Positions 35,839 through 49,500 of a stretch of 64,000 nucleotides of DNA are shown here, one piece after another; the first letter of the stretch is position 1; each line of letters opens with the position of its first letter. Under the pieces are notes generated by a model. It searched no databases. It was not told the DNA's origin and worked only from the letters and a program-made list of their open reading frames with translations. The stretch is from Nyssa sinensis (taxonomy: Eukaryota; Streptophyta; Magnoliopsida; Cornales; Nyssaceae), in NCBI GenBank assembly GCA_008638375.1, contig CM018031.1:57586688-57650687 (forward strand). The letters run 5' to 3'. Made by a program: the position numbers and the translations under genes.

Positions 35839-37218
35839 TATTAACCCTTAGGGTTTTCAATCAATGGCATTTCAGTAATTTTAATAATAACAAGACTCCA
35901 TGAGAAACTAACGTTTTATCTAGTGACAACGCAAACAGGTCATCTTGGTTAAAAAGATTGTTGACCAAGAATGACAAAGTCCATCAAGTATAAGGACTCC
36001 ACTCAAAGCACAAGTTTCAAAGTCAAAATTCAATAAAATGGAATGCTCTCATGATGATCTAAGCAAATAGACACACTAAAGCCTAAGAAATCAAGATAAG
36101 TCAAGAGAAGACCTTTTATTTTCCTTATTTCGGGTTTTGAGTCATTTAGGATTAGATTGATCATTAAGCGAAAGCTCTTAATATTTAAAATGATCATCTA
36201 GAACCAATCCTAAAATGATTTTTCAAAACAACACATTGATATACTTTAAGTTTTGAAATATCAAAGGTTTTAAAAAAGGGATATTGTAAAAAATAAGCAA
36301 GAAGACCTATTCTATCAAAACCAGTCAATTAGTTTCAAGAACCAGTCGACTGATTCTCATGTCTTATTTTTCATACTGTCAAAACCAATCAACCAGTTCT
36401 AAGAACTAGTCGATTAAGTGACCATTTTAAGTACACTGCATGAACTTACTGTCTAAATAACTCGACCAATTTGAAGAATCAATCAACCAACTTTCAAAGG
36501 CAAAAATAGTTTCACCAGAACCAGTCGATTAACTCTAAGAAATAGTTGACTGATTGTTATTGAACATATGAACCTCAAACCTTCTAGAAAAACCAGTTGA
36601 GCTAATCAGTCAACTGGATTTTTATCTAGTCAACTGATTGGTGAATCTAGTTGACTATTTTTGTTTATCTAGCAATCGAAAATTCAAATTTTGAACAGAT
36701 AAAAAAAAAAAGGAAGAATGACTATATTTTGAAATCTAACGGGCATATTCACTTGAGTGTTATAAACAGAGGTTCTCTAAAGTATTTATTGATATCTCTT
36801 TACAAGCTTAAACTTTTACAATTTTATTTCTTGACTTTAGATTTGATAATTGAAAACCTAAATCTAAAAGTTTTACTTATCTTAAATACTCTGAACTAAT
36901 ACTTAATCAACCTATAGAGAGTGGGCATTTATTGTACCAATCTATTATTGAAGAGAGTGCTTGTTGATAAACAACTTTGTATTTTCTAAATGTGGTGAGA
37001 AATGTATGTAGGTGTTACTTTTGTGAGGCAAAATGAGATATTTTACTGGAAAAAGAGTTAAAATATATTCTTGTAAAGGGTTGACTTCCACCTGCGAAGG
37101 ATATCAAGACAGTGGAAAACTCGAATGGGATACTTGAGTCGAGGACATAAGAAATTTTTTGAACCTCGTAAAAAATGATGTATTTACTCTCTATTTCTTT
37201 CTTTGCTCTTTTATATAT
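35839..37218. repeat. LTR-like tandem unit 1 (1380 bp)
   Basis: Begins TATTAACCCTTAGGGTTTTC and is repeated in order by the next 1.4 kb, with many mismatches. It contains a cluster of AACCAGTCGACTGATT-like motifs (about 36300-36660). It lacks the terminal 90 bp present in unit 2. Confidence 0.6.
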
Positions 37219-38691
37219 TGTTAGCCCTAAGGGTTTTCAACTAAGGGTATCTCAATAATTTTGACGATAACAAGATATTATCCATATAAACTAATATTTT
37301 ATTCAAGTGATAATACAAATAGGTCATTTAGTTCAATGAATATTGTTGACTAAGAAATAACAAAGTCCATTAAGTTTAAGGATTATACTCAAGTGCATAC
37401 TTCAAAGATGAAATCAAATCAAGTGAAATGCTCTCATGATGATTCAAGCAAATGGACACACTCAATTCCAAGAAATCAAGACAAGTTAAAAGAATACTTT
37501 TATTTCTTTATTTTAAGTTTTGAGTGGTTTATGATTCAAATTGATCAATGGTCGTACGCTTTTACTATTTAAAATAATCATCTGAGAACAAACTCTAAAA
37601 TAATTTTTTAAAACAATACATTGTCACACTTCAAGTTTCAAAAGATCAAAAGGTTTTGAAAACAATACAATATGAAAAACAAGTAAGAAGACACCTTTTA
37701 TTAAAACTAGTCGACCAATTCTAAGAACTAGTCGACTGATTTTAAGGCTTGTTTTTGCATTGAACAAACCAGTCGACTAGTTTCTAGAATAAATTGACTA
37801 GGTGACCTTTTCATGACAATAGCCTAAACTTACTTCCCAACACAATCGACTTTTAAGAGGATTCATTTGATTAATTTTCAAAGACTAAAATAGTGTACAT
37901 CAGAACCAATTGATTGATCCTAAACACCGATCAATCAACTAATTAAACCTCAAACCCTATGCACAATTCAATTGATCTACTCAGTCAACCATATTTTAAT
38001 CTTGTCAACTGGATGATAATTCAATCGACTGGATTTGTGAATCTGGCACTTCAACATTTAAATTTTGAATAGACAAAAAAGGGGAGAACAACTCTATTTT
38101 GAAATACAATGACCATTTTGCATTTAAAGGCTATAAGTAGAGGTTCTCTAAAGGATTTATTGTTATCTCTCTACAATTTTATACTTCTACATCTCTATTA
38201 TTGACTTTAGATATGATCATTAAAAACTTAGATCTAAAAGTTATGCTCATCTTAAATACTCTAAGTTTATACCTGATCTATCTATAGAGAGTGAGCATAT
38301 ATTGTACTAATCTATTATTAAAGAAAGTTATTGTTGGTAAACAAATTTTGTATCTTCTTATTGTGATGATATTTGCGGGTAGGTGCTACCCATGTGAAGC
38401 AGAATGAGATATCTTGCTGGGGGAATAGTGAAGAGCTATTGTTGTAAAGATTTGACCTCTACCTTTAAAAAGATCAAGATAATGGAAAAACTCAAGTGAG
38501 AATACTTGATTCGAGCACATATGAATTTTTCCAAACCTCGTAAAAATCGCTGTGTGTTGCTTTTTTTTTTTTTTTTTCTACTCTTTTACATACTTGTGCA
38601 TATCTTGCATTCATTTTAAAAGTTTGTACAAGTTATCAATATCTGTAAAATACCCTATTCACCTCCCTCTACGGTAAGTATACGGGCAACA
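37219..38691. repeat. LTR-like tandem unit 2 (1473 bp)
   Basis: Begins TGTTAGCCCTAAGGG and ends TACGGGCAACA, giving TG..CA ends with a short inverted TGTT.GCCC. Its end (ACCCTATTCACCTCCCTCTA) resembles the 3' end of a common class of plant LTRs. No primer binding site or polypurine tract was found beside either unit, so these look like two solo LTRs in tandem. The same GTCGACTGG-type motif cluster lies at about 37705-38040. Confidence 0.5.
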
Positions 38692-40372
38692 AAAGCGTGT
38701 AAAAATAATTATAGAGTAGAGAGAATGTGAGTGAATTGGGGAGAAATAATGAAATGTGGTGTAGAGTATTTATAAAAAAAAAAAATTAGTAAGCGAAATT
38801 CTAATTTTACACCTAAAACTACCCATTATATAGTTATTGGAAGGAGTAAAATAGTCAATTTCATCAATTTTTCTAAAATGCCCCTAAAATTAGCCATTAA
38901 TATAGTTGATGGAGGCACAAAATTATATTATAATTGAAGTTTCTAGCAATGCCCTTAAACTAGCCGTTAATATAGCCGTTAGAAGGACAAAAAAGTAACG
39001 TGCAACTTTTAAATTCAAAAAGGAAGGAAATCTGAGCAAGGTGAGCTAGGCAGGGTCGTGCTAGACCCATTCTTTTTGAGGGCCATGGGATGCGAAGGGC
39101 AGGCCTAACATGGCCACAAGCTTGTGATATGTGAGGCACCGCGCACATGTCAAACATATTGTGTTGCCTTTAGGTGTGCCAAACCCGTGCCATGCTAGGC
39201 CCCACCAACTTTATGCCTATACTAACGTGGCTTAACAACAATTTTTCCACATGAAGAATTTGAAAAATCTAAAACTCGCAACGATCGGACTCTGGCAAGT
39301 CCACACACATGTTGTAGCTATAGTGAGCCAAACATGAGGTACCATATAGTGCAAGAGAATCCATGGGTCTAGATTCTCAATCTAACAACGCCCAACTAAA
39401 AATTCATGTGGCTACTACTTGACACTTAGTAGAACTTAGTAGAACTTAGTATTATCATTAGTTTGCTAAAAAAATATACTAAAACCTTTCTCAGTAATGT
39501 TATATTAGATACAAAGTCTCCCAGTTGAAAGTTGTGTTTGGATAATTAAAAGGAAAGAAAAAGAAATGATAACATTATTAGGAGAAAAAATAAAAAAATA
39601 AAAAAAGGATAGTGATTCACCCTTCATCTTGTTTGGATAAATAAGAAAGAAAATAAATGAAAGGACGATAGTAATCCCTCATCTTGTTTAGAAAACTTGG
39701 AGAACACAATGAATTTTTTTTTAATAGTGCGAGTTAAAGGGAAAAAAATAATTTATTATCAAAATGAGGCAAAATAGATAATCACTAACTCCATTTTTAT
39801 TTTTTGAAATCAAAATCAGTCAAATAAGGGTTAAGGACCTCACCCTCTCTCATTTCCTTTTTACTCCTTTCTTATCAATAGATAATATATCATCTTGCTC
39901 CTTTCATTTCATTTCCTTCTAATTTCTTTAATCTTTCATTCCAAGCTCCTCAATTGAATTGTAACTATTTCCTGCCAATTTCTTCAATCAAATTGTAATT
40001 GTTTAGATGGAAGAAATTGATAGGAAATGAGAATGAACCATATATCATTCCATATTTGGTGTAACATAGGGAAGAAAGAGATGAAGGGGTTTGAAAACTT
40101 ATTTTACTTTATATTTAAAAATAGGAGAAGACAAAAGGAAAATATAAGAGAATTAGTAATTATCACTTTCATTTATATTTTGTAAACAAGTTAATCTATT
40201 TTAAAATTTATATTAGCATAATAAAATATTTTATTCTTTATTATTTTTCTCTCTTTTATTTTTCTAAAGCAATATGAGAATAGTGCACATTTTATTCTTT
40301 CAAAATGATCAAGATTTATTGTAACACTATTATTTATGGTAACATTTTATCATTTTTTGACCAAGGCAGGGT
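38692..40372. other. intergenic region upstream of PDX2
   Basis: AT-rich. 38810-38985 holds about three degenerate copies of a 65 bp unit around AAACTAGCCGTTAATATAG. 39000-39380 is locally GC-richer with GTGCTAGG/CCATGCTAGG motifs. No gene was seen. Confidence 0.45.
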
Positions 40373-40379
40373 TATAAAA
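40373..40379 (+). promoter_or_regulatory. putative TATA box of PDX2
   Basis: TATAAAA lies 175 bp before the ATG at 40554 in otherwise GC-richer DNA. A transcript starting about 30 bp downstream would have a leader of about 150 nt. This is position and motif only. Confidence 0.45.
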
Positions 40380-40553
40380 GAGGTCCCGCCCCAAGTCCGT
40401 CCCTTTGTCGTCCCTGGCTCGGGGCTAACCAAACCAAGCACACCGTTATTCTTCACAAGTTCATCGTCATCTTGTTTTTCTTTCTTGTTTTGAAAATTGG
40501 ATTGAATAGAATTGCTACTAGCACGGCCGGCTTAGTGTGGTGTTTGAGAAACA

Positions 40554-43500
40554 ATGGCCGTCGGCGTTCTCGCTTTACAGGGATCTTTCAACGAACACAT
40601 CGCAGGTTTTTTCACCCTCTCCATTCTTATACACACATATAGATACACACGTATTTGATATTTCCTCTGCGTTGCTTATAAGGTTATGTCTAAGGAGTTG
40701 AATCGTCTCTCTATATGTTCTGTTGGCAGCGCTTAGAAGACTAGGTGTGAAGGGCGTAGAGATCAGGAAGCCTGAACAGCTGCGTAGCGTGACCTCCCTC
40801 ATTATCCCGGGTGGGGAAAGCACCACCATGGCCAAGCTCGCCGAGTGCCACAACCTGGTTCACTCTCTTTCTCTCCTCACACACACACACACATTTACTT
40901 AGTGTGAATTAGGCGTTTCAATGAAAAGGGTACTCGTTGTTTGTTACAATTTTGCTAAAAAAACCCTTAAAAAAATCAACCAATTCCCGTTAATCTCTGT
41001 TTGGCCACTGAGATTCTGAGAAAAATGCAAGCGAAATGTGTGAGAAATAGAACTCCAAAATGAATTAAAGCTAAAAACAGAACCAAATGCTAAAGAAAGT
41101 ACTCAACTGCTCTGTAATTCTATTAAACAATCAGCCTATATATAGGCAATACAACCCAACAATCTAAGCAAGAAAGGTGGCACTAATCACAACGTGCAAA
41201 ACAAATTGAAGACACGTACTCTCCTAAAGACTAGGTAAAACAATAAACTTGCTACTGACCATAACAAACTATAACATGTGCCAAAATCATAAAACAAATT
41301 TCTATTGACCCGGACAACTAAAAAACTAAATAGTAGAGCACATAAATTAATATTCCTAATAAAATGAACAAGAATATGAAGTTTTGAATTTTGTATGTCA
41401 TTTTGCTTTGGTTTGCAATAAATGAAACTCAAATGAACATTATGAACTTAGTTGAATCATTTTGTTAACTGTTGCACCGAGTTGAGCCAATGGTTTGGTT
41501 TCTCATCAACCAAACTGGGCAATTTTTTATTTTTATTTTCAGTTTCCTGCCTTGCGTGATTTTGTTAAAATGGGGAAACCTGTTTGGGGGACCTGCGCTG
41601 GCCTTATCTTCTTGGCAGACAAAGCTAATGGTGGGTTTTCCTTCTATTTCTTCTTCTTGTCTCTCTCTCCCTCCCTCCAATGATTCTTCCTTTTCTCATA
41701 GTGAACCGTAATACTAGTACCTTTTCTAAGCACAGAGTTTTGCAGTGTTTTGGCAATTGGGAAACAAAAGCACCCTATATTATTCTGAATTTAAAATGTG
41801 CCACTCCTTCTCAGGACAGAAAACAGGAGGGCAAGAACTTATTGGGGGCCTAGATTGTACCGTGCATCGAAACTTCTTTGGCAGTCAGGTATTGTGAGCT
41901 CTCTATATCCTTGAAATCATTATATTTTACCAATATGGCCGGTCAGTTCAAACATGCAATAAATAGCCTGTGTATAGAAAGTTAGAAACACATGTTAGTA
42001 TTGGTAGAGATAGATGAAGATAGACTTAACTTAAGAGGAAGAGAAAAGGAAGAAAAACAAAAGAGAGACGAAGAGAAAAAGCTCCCATTCTTATCTATAT
42101 CACTCCAAAATAATGTAATATCAAACAAAAAACAGCACACCTCTCACATTTATGCAATATTAAGGAAGAGTACAATAATGCCCTTAATAAGATTACTATT
42201 TCAATACTCATCCTCAAGTTGGAACGAAGATATCCATCAAGCCCAGCTTGTCCAAGAATGAATGGAGAAGAGAAAAACTAACTAGTTTAGCAAAACATCT
42301 GTGAGTTGGTTGTTGAAGTGAGCCCAACAGTAAATATAATCCCAGCCTAAACCTGCTCACAAATGAAGCGAACATCAATTTCAATATGTTTTTTGCGTTC
42401 ATGAACAAACTCTGAAATAATCTTAATAGCAACTTGATTATCATAATAGAGAAGTATAAACCCAGAAGAAGGAAACTGAGCTCTATAAGTAAGGACTTCA
42501 ACCATAAAATTTTACAAGCACCATGAACCATTACACAATATTCATTCTCAGCAAGAGAAGTGACAGTCTGCTTCTTACTTTTTCAAGAGACTAAATTATT
42601 CCCATAAATGATGCAAAAACCAGAAGTGGAACGTCTATCAGTCAAAGACCCAACATAAATATCATCATTGAAACCTGAGATAAATGAATGACCACAGTCA
42701 GTATAAAATAACTCCAAATCGATCGGGATCTATATATTGAAGAATACAACAAAAAACCTCTAAATGTGATGGAACAATGCATAAATTAGCTAACAACACT
42801 CACTGCGAAAGTAAGATCAGGCATAATATTCATCAAATAATAGGTTACCAAATGCTGATAAGCGGAAGGATCCTTGAGAGGCTCACCAATGTGATGAGGG
42901 TTCATAGGAGACTCTGTTGGTCTACAACCAAACATGCTTGTATCACGTAACAAATCAAGAGTGTACTTTGAGATAAGAAAATACCTTGTTTGGAGCGAGT
43001 TACCTCAATCCCAAGAAATTAGCGAAGAGTGCCCAAGTCTTTCACATCAAAGACACGGCCTTTTACATTAGCAATGAAGGTGGAATCACCACTTGTAATA
43101 ATAATATCATAAACATAAACATAAACAAGAACAATTGTGCAAAGGCCGTCATGACTCTCGTGGATAAAGCATGTATGGTCTGAATGACAATGGGAGAACC
43201 CTATAGCTAGAACGACACCACCAAATTGCTGAAACCGTACTCTAGGAGATTGTTTAAGACCATAAAGAAACTTAAGTAGTCTGCATACCTTGCCAAAGTA
43301 CTCCCTTTGAGGTTGAAAACGAGGCAATGGCTCCATATAAATCTCCTCTTAAAGCACACCATAAAGAAAAATATTTTTAACATCCATCTGATAGAGAAGC
43401 CAATGATGGTGAGCAACAAGAGAGACAAGGACTTGAACAATAGTAAGTTTACCTACAAGAGTAAAGGTAGCAGTGAAATAAAGTTTAGGAGTCTGAGTGA

Positions 43501-46500
43501 AGCCTTTGGCTCAACATCCTCACAATATTTAGCTGTGAATACCCATTTGTGGCCCATATGATGCTGATTAGGAGGGATATCAACTAGAATCCACGTATTA
43601 TTTTTTTGAAGAGCTTCCATCTCAGTATTCATAGCGACAGACCAAGAAGGATGACGAAAGGCTTCATCCATAGTGTGAGGAAGGGTGACCGAGGAGGTTA
43701 AACATAAATAACTGCGATACTGTGGAGAGAGACGCTGATGTGACAAAAATTGAGCAATAGGGTGAGCAGTGATATAACTCTATTGGCCTTTTTGCAATGC
43801 CATAAGTAAGTCAAAGCGGTGGAAGGTAAAGGAGTAGTAACTGTAGGATAGGAGTCACTCGACGTAGGGGAAGATAGCAGCACGAAGCTTGAAATAGGAG
43901 GTTTGGATTGGTTTGAATAAGTAAACAGTTCACAAGGAGGAGGAGGATGATTAGGATTACTAGGAATAAATGGAGGAGAATAAGGAGCCACAAGAAGATG
44001 TGGTATCAACATAGCCAAGTAAGAAGGATGAGCCTCATAAACCTGCACATTAGTAGAAGAAGAAAAATATGGAACATTCTCAAAGAAGGTAACATTAAGA
44101 GAGGTAAAAAACTTGTAAGAGATGGGATCATAATATTGATAACCCTTAGACATAATAGAATACCCCAAGAAGATACAACTGATGGACTTATCATCCAATT
44201 TTGTTCGCTAAGGACGAGGATCTTAAACAAAATAAGTACAACAAAGAATCTTTGGTTCAATTAGGAATGGCAATGGGGCGGGTTTGGGTTGGGGACCTCC
44301 CCCTCCCTCGCCTAAATGGTGCTTACCCCATCCCATCCCATCCCACCCTGACCTTGCCCTCGCCCCCGCCCCCGCCTAGTATTCCTTAACACTAATAAGA
44401 AAGTATTCTAAATAATATGGACATTGATAGAAAAAAATTAAGATTCCAGACTAAAAGAGGAAAAATTTTGAACAAAGAACATGTGGAGGAAAAAAATGAA
44501 TACCAGATTAGATAAAAAAAATGAAATTGGAAGCATTGTAAAAATAAGATAACTAATTGAACAAAAGCATATTGATAACATCAAAAACATTGTTGGTTAT
44601 CACGTTACATATACTGGTAAAAAAATTAGAATTAGGGTAGAAGTGAGAAGTTGTATAGCTGTCAATCCCAACCATAAATCATATACAAAACCCATTGTGC
44701 ATGACAAACAAAGAGAGCATGAGGAATAAAAAAATCTTGTGGTACTTGAGATTATGAGCAGCTTGAAAATCTGAGATTGGTCGCATGAGGCACGGTGGAA
44801 TGAGTAGCGCTAGCCGTAACAATGAGGCGGTGATGGTGTGCAACGTCAGTGGTAGTGGCATGAAGTGGTGGTTGCATGAGGTGGCGGTGGCATGAGACGA
44901 TAGCGGCATGGGTAGCGGCGAGGGAGACGACAGCGGCATGGGCAGCGACGTGAGGCAGTGTGTGAGGGAAGCGAGTGTGAGGCTGAGGTAGCAATGAAAG
45001 GGGAGGCTATGATTTTGAAATCCTAATTCAGAAATTAAGTATTTATTGCTCTAGGTCTTTTTGCAATTACATAAACATAGGGGGTATTTAAGTAAACTTA
45101 CTACATAAACAGGACGGGCCTCCCCCTCCCTTGAACCCGTGACGGGTTATGTTTTCTTCCCCAAATCCACCCTGCCCTGCCCCCAAATCCGTTTCATTAG
45201 GGTAGGGTAGGGTAGGGTAGGGGCAAGGGCAGGGTATTTTGCCATTCCTAGGTTCAATAGGAAACAAAGTAGTATTCAGTTTCAAGACACTCGAAGGAAC
45301 TTGACTATAAAGAGAACGAGTGGGCATCCGATTAATCAAATAGTTAGTAGTAAGAACAACCATACTCCAAAAATGCTTACGAACATTCGTACTCCTAATT
45401 AGGCAACAAGTAATATTCATGAGTTTGCCTATTCCTCCTTCACATCATTTTGTTCCGGAGTATAAGAAGAAGTCAAATATTGTAAAGACCACGTTATTGT
45501 AGTTCTTGTTGAAAAGCAGTTGAGGTATATTCTCCCCCATCATCACACCTCATAACTTTAATAGTTATATTGAATTGAGTTTAAACCAATTTAACAAAAT
45601 TAACAAACTTGGAAAGAACTTCATTGCGAGATTTCAACAAATAGAGCCAAGTGCATCGTGAGTGATCGTCAATAAATGTGATATAATACCGATATCCCTC
45701 AAACTATGAAGCACGGGAAGGACCCCAAACATTTGTATGTACTAAATCAAATAAATTAGGAGAACGCTGCATACGAGAGATATCGGAAGACAATGATGTT
45801 TAGAAAGCTTGTAAATAACACACTGAAAATGATAGCTCATACATGTAGTTTTAAATTGAGGAAATAACAAACATAAATACAAGAAATTGACTTTGGCCTA
45901 AATAGGCATGCCATAAAGTAAAGTCTCAAAATTAAACACATGTTTATTGGAAGGAGACAAAATAGAAATTGAAAGATTAGATGCGATTCTTGGTGGACTT
46001 CCGGTCTTTGCACTCGGGTAGTTCAAGCCATCCTTCTCAAATCCCATGCCAAAAAACTTTGTCGAACTCAGATCTTGAAAGACACGGTGATTGGAGAAAA
46101 AGATAACTGAGTAGTTAAGGGACTTGGTAAGACGACTCACAGATAACAAATTCGTAGATAATTTGTGTACATGAAGGACAAAAAAAAAGAAAAAGAAACA
46201 TGAGAGGATAAAGATATATTACTATTGCAAGTAATAGGTGTGGAGGAACCATCTGCTAGTTGCAAATCAAACATTAATAGGAGGATGAGAAGAGGAAAAT
46301 AAATGAGACTCAATAGTCATATGATCAGTAGTACCTGAATCAATAACCCATGTGGGTATCAAAGCTCGGGGCTGTAGTATGAAAAGCTGATGTAGTACTT
46401 GAATGAGCAAAGGAAGTGGAAACATGTGCATGTGCATGTGGATGCAGAGGTAGGTAAAGCAGTTGATGGAATATGAGTGGAGTGGGTAGCTAGTCGCTTA

Positions 46501-49500
46501 TGAACAATAGCATCAATATGGGAATTCTACTATCCCATATCAAAGGAAGAACCATGTGAAGGTGTTATAGGCCGACTAGTAACACTCATAGTTATCAAAA
46601 CTGGCACAGGCATCAACCTGGTGAGTTGACCGGGTGGATGGGTCACTGGTCCAACTGTCGGGTTAACTGGTTGGACCAGATTTATTTAATATTAATTAAA
46701 AAATAAATTATTAATTATAAAAATTAGAAATAATTATAAAATTATGAAAAATCAAAGAGTAAGACCTTAAATTTAAATCTCTTGTATAGGTATTAAACAA
46801 CTTATAAATGTTTTATGCTTTATAAACATCAATGATGCATGAGTATGAAGTATAAAATGTAATTCAAGCACACTATACAATACAAAGTTACAAACAGAGA
46901 GTGAAAGGGGCTTTTTTTTGGTTGGTTGAACATGAATTACAATTATACCTTCAATTTGCTTAAGCATTTAATATAAAAAATGGGCCATTTGGTCTTTAAA
47001 CAGAGATATATAAAAACTAGACGGTTTATTACAACTCGGCCGGGTCACACAGTTACCGGTCCAACAACCCGGTTCTTACGGTTCATACCTGTTCTCTTGC
47101 TTGTTCGGTCAAATTGAAGACCAGCCCGATTTAGGCCCTGGTTCAACCGATTGAACTGGCCGGGCCAGGGTTAGTAACCCATGTAATTGATAGCATCTGG
47201 GGACCTCTTGGTTAGTACTACCACAATAAGTACACTCAAAAGCCTTTCATCCTTGACCACGATCACATCGACATCTGCAATTTTAACAACCTCTAAGTGA
47301 GGGATAGTGGAACGGGACCGAGTAGCTATAACAAATTGATAAACAATAGGAGTTGAAATTGGAGAAATTGAAGAGCACCCGTTCACTATGAATAGTTGCA
47401 TAAACCATTTGTAGTGGAGTTAGAGGATGAGAAGTTAGAATCTGTGCATGAATAGGCTCAAACTTAGGACGGATGCCCATAACAAACGCATAGGTCTACT
47501 GATGCTCAATACACTCTGCAACAAGTTTGGCGATATTCAATGGAAGATCAGATGGAGACTCGTAATGACTTAACTTCTCCCAACGAGTCTGAAGATGACC
47601 GAAATAAATTAAAATCGGGAGATCATCATGACTAGCACAAAAAATATCTCCATAGAGTTGATATATCTGAGAATCATTTCAAGCATGTGCATACATCTCG
47701 GTTAAGGCAATTTAAAGACGAGCTATGACATCATGATACATAAACATACGATAAATTCAGGGCTTGATAAAGTTAAACGACCATCCTAACACAATGTAAT
47801 TATCAACTTCCTATTGTGCATAGTTAGCATTTGTAGAATTTGGTACCGTTGTAGCACCATTAAAAAGACCCAACTTTCTTTGGCTGCCCAAATATAATTT
47901 CAGAGAGTGTGACCAAGACGAGAAATTATTACGATCACGAAGCTTTGTTTTGATATGGTGAACAGGGATTGTTGTGGTCTAAGATAAGGATATAAAATCT
48001 TCTGGTTTGGATCCCATTATTAACCACAAAGAAATAAATATCATATGGTGGAAAAGCACATCTACCAAGCCACCAAAAAACAGTGGAAATTATAAATGAG
48101 AAGAAGAAAACACAGCCGTAAACACCAACAAAGTGCAAATGCTCAAGTTTGTAATCACCAAAATCAGAAGAATAATATGTTTTAGAGTATGAAATTGCAG
48201 ATCCTTCAACAAAAGCACAAGGCCCGATGTGGAGAAGCCATGGCCAACAGTCCCAATGAGCAAAAACTCCCAAATCTCGCATACAATGAGCCAAAAAACA
48301 ATAGCCAAATCAAAATAGGCCAAGAATACTACCAAAACGCAGCAGAATCTAAGGTTTGAGCATTAAAACAACAAACACAACAAAACTAATCGAAATCAAA
48401 ACCCCAAGTCTTCTGACCATTTGGCAATCTCCAAAAATTGCAAAAAACAATCGAAATGGTTTGTGTAACCTCCAACAAGCCTTCTATGCCCTAGTTGCAC
48501 TTAGTAGAGGTGGATCGAAACATCAAAAACAACAAAAAAAAACTTCAAATGCAGGGATTGCAAAATAGGTACTGAGAATCTAGAAAAGTTTTGAAAATAC
48601 AGAAGTCCATCCAAATGCCTTCAATTAAATTTACAAAATCACATGGGTATTCAATATGACGAGGCAAAGCCAACCATGTTTTTTGATCGGTGAACGGTGC
48701 CATAATTTAAAAAGACAAATACTAAATCTATTAACATGAAAATAATGACAACAAAATTAATATGTGAATAAATGAAAATTTGAAAAGGAAAAATTATAAC
48801 AAAGATTTCCATGTCTATTGTATCTACATGTCAAAAAAATGTGCTATATATGGTGGATGTAAATATGGTAGACAAAAATAAATGAAATTTTGAGACTAGC
48901 ATATTTTTATTTACTGTCATTTATATGAAGTAAAGAAATAAAATAAATTTTATTTTACTAAATCAATAATTAAATTCATTAATTTTACATGTAAAACAAT
49001 CAGGGTTGAATATAAATAATGTTATAGCTTGCAAAGATATGCAAAAACACAACCCAAAATGATCTTTAAAAGACAAAAATCCTACAACAATAAATTAAAA
49101 AAAGTTATTTTTGAATTATATCTATTATTTTGATGAATATTTGTTGAAAGAACTCATGCAAAAAAGTTTTGAAAGGGAAGCAAAAAAAGAAAAGAAAAGA
49201 AAAAGATAAAGAAAAATGTCAAAAGATCTATACTGTAAGCCACAAAATATTAAATAAACTTCTTTCATTGTTGTAAGCGTGCAAAAGAGAAAATAAAGAT
49301 AAAAGAAGATAAAAAGGGCTGGCCTAGTGCATGAAACTCCCGCCATTGTGGGGTTTGGGGAGGGTTAGATGTACGCATCCTTACCCTTGTGACTAGAGAG
49401 GCTGCTTAGTGACTTGAACCTGTGCCTATCCTCAAAAATAAAAAATATACTGCAAATGAGTAGTGAGGTAACATATAAATTGATAACCATGCACTCAAAA

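Larger units (their letters stand above)
41993..47950 (-). mobile_element. decayed Copia element in PDX2 intron 4
   Basis: Reading leftward: gag-like sequence (near 47950-46000, many stops), pre-integrase and integrase remnants (near 46000-44000), RT (43750-43020), RNase H remnants, a purine run (CTTGAGGATGAG) and a short LTR ending at 41993. The order integrase then RT is Copia. A hAT element (44262-45250) and another element (46591-47178) are nested inside. The 5' LTR was not identified. Confidence 0.75.

Noticed and set aside
45198..45220. TAGGG repeats as interstitial telomere sequence
   Set aside because: Plant telomere is TTTAGGG; this is a four-unit TAGGG run in the subterminal region of a hAT element.
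47935..48335. 119-codon minus-strand frame as a membrane protein gene
   Set aside because: It lies inside the PDX2 intron next to Copia gag remnants, has no family resemblance, and its last residues read into Copia-like sequence.
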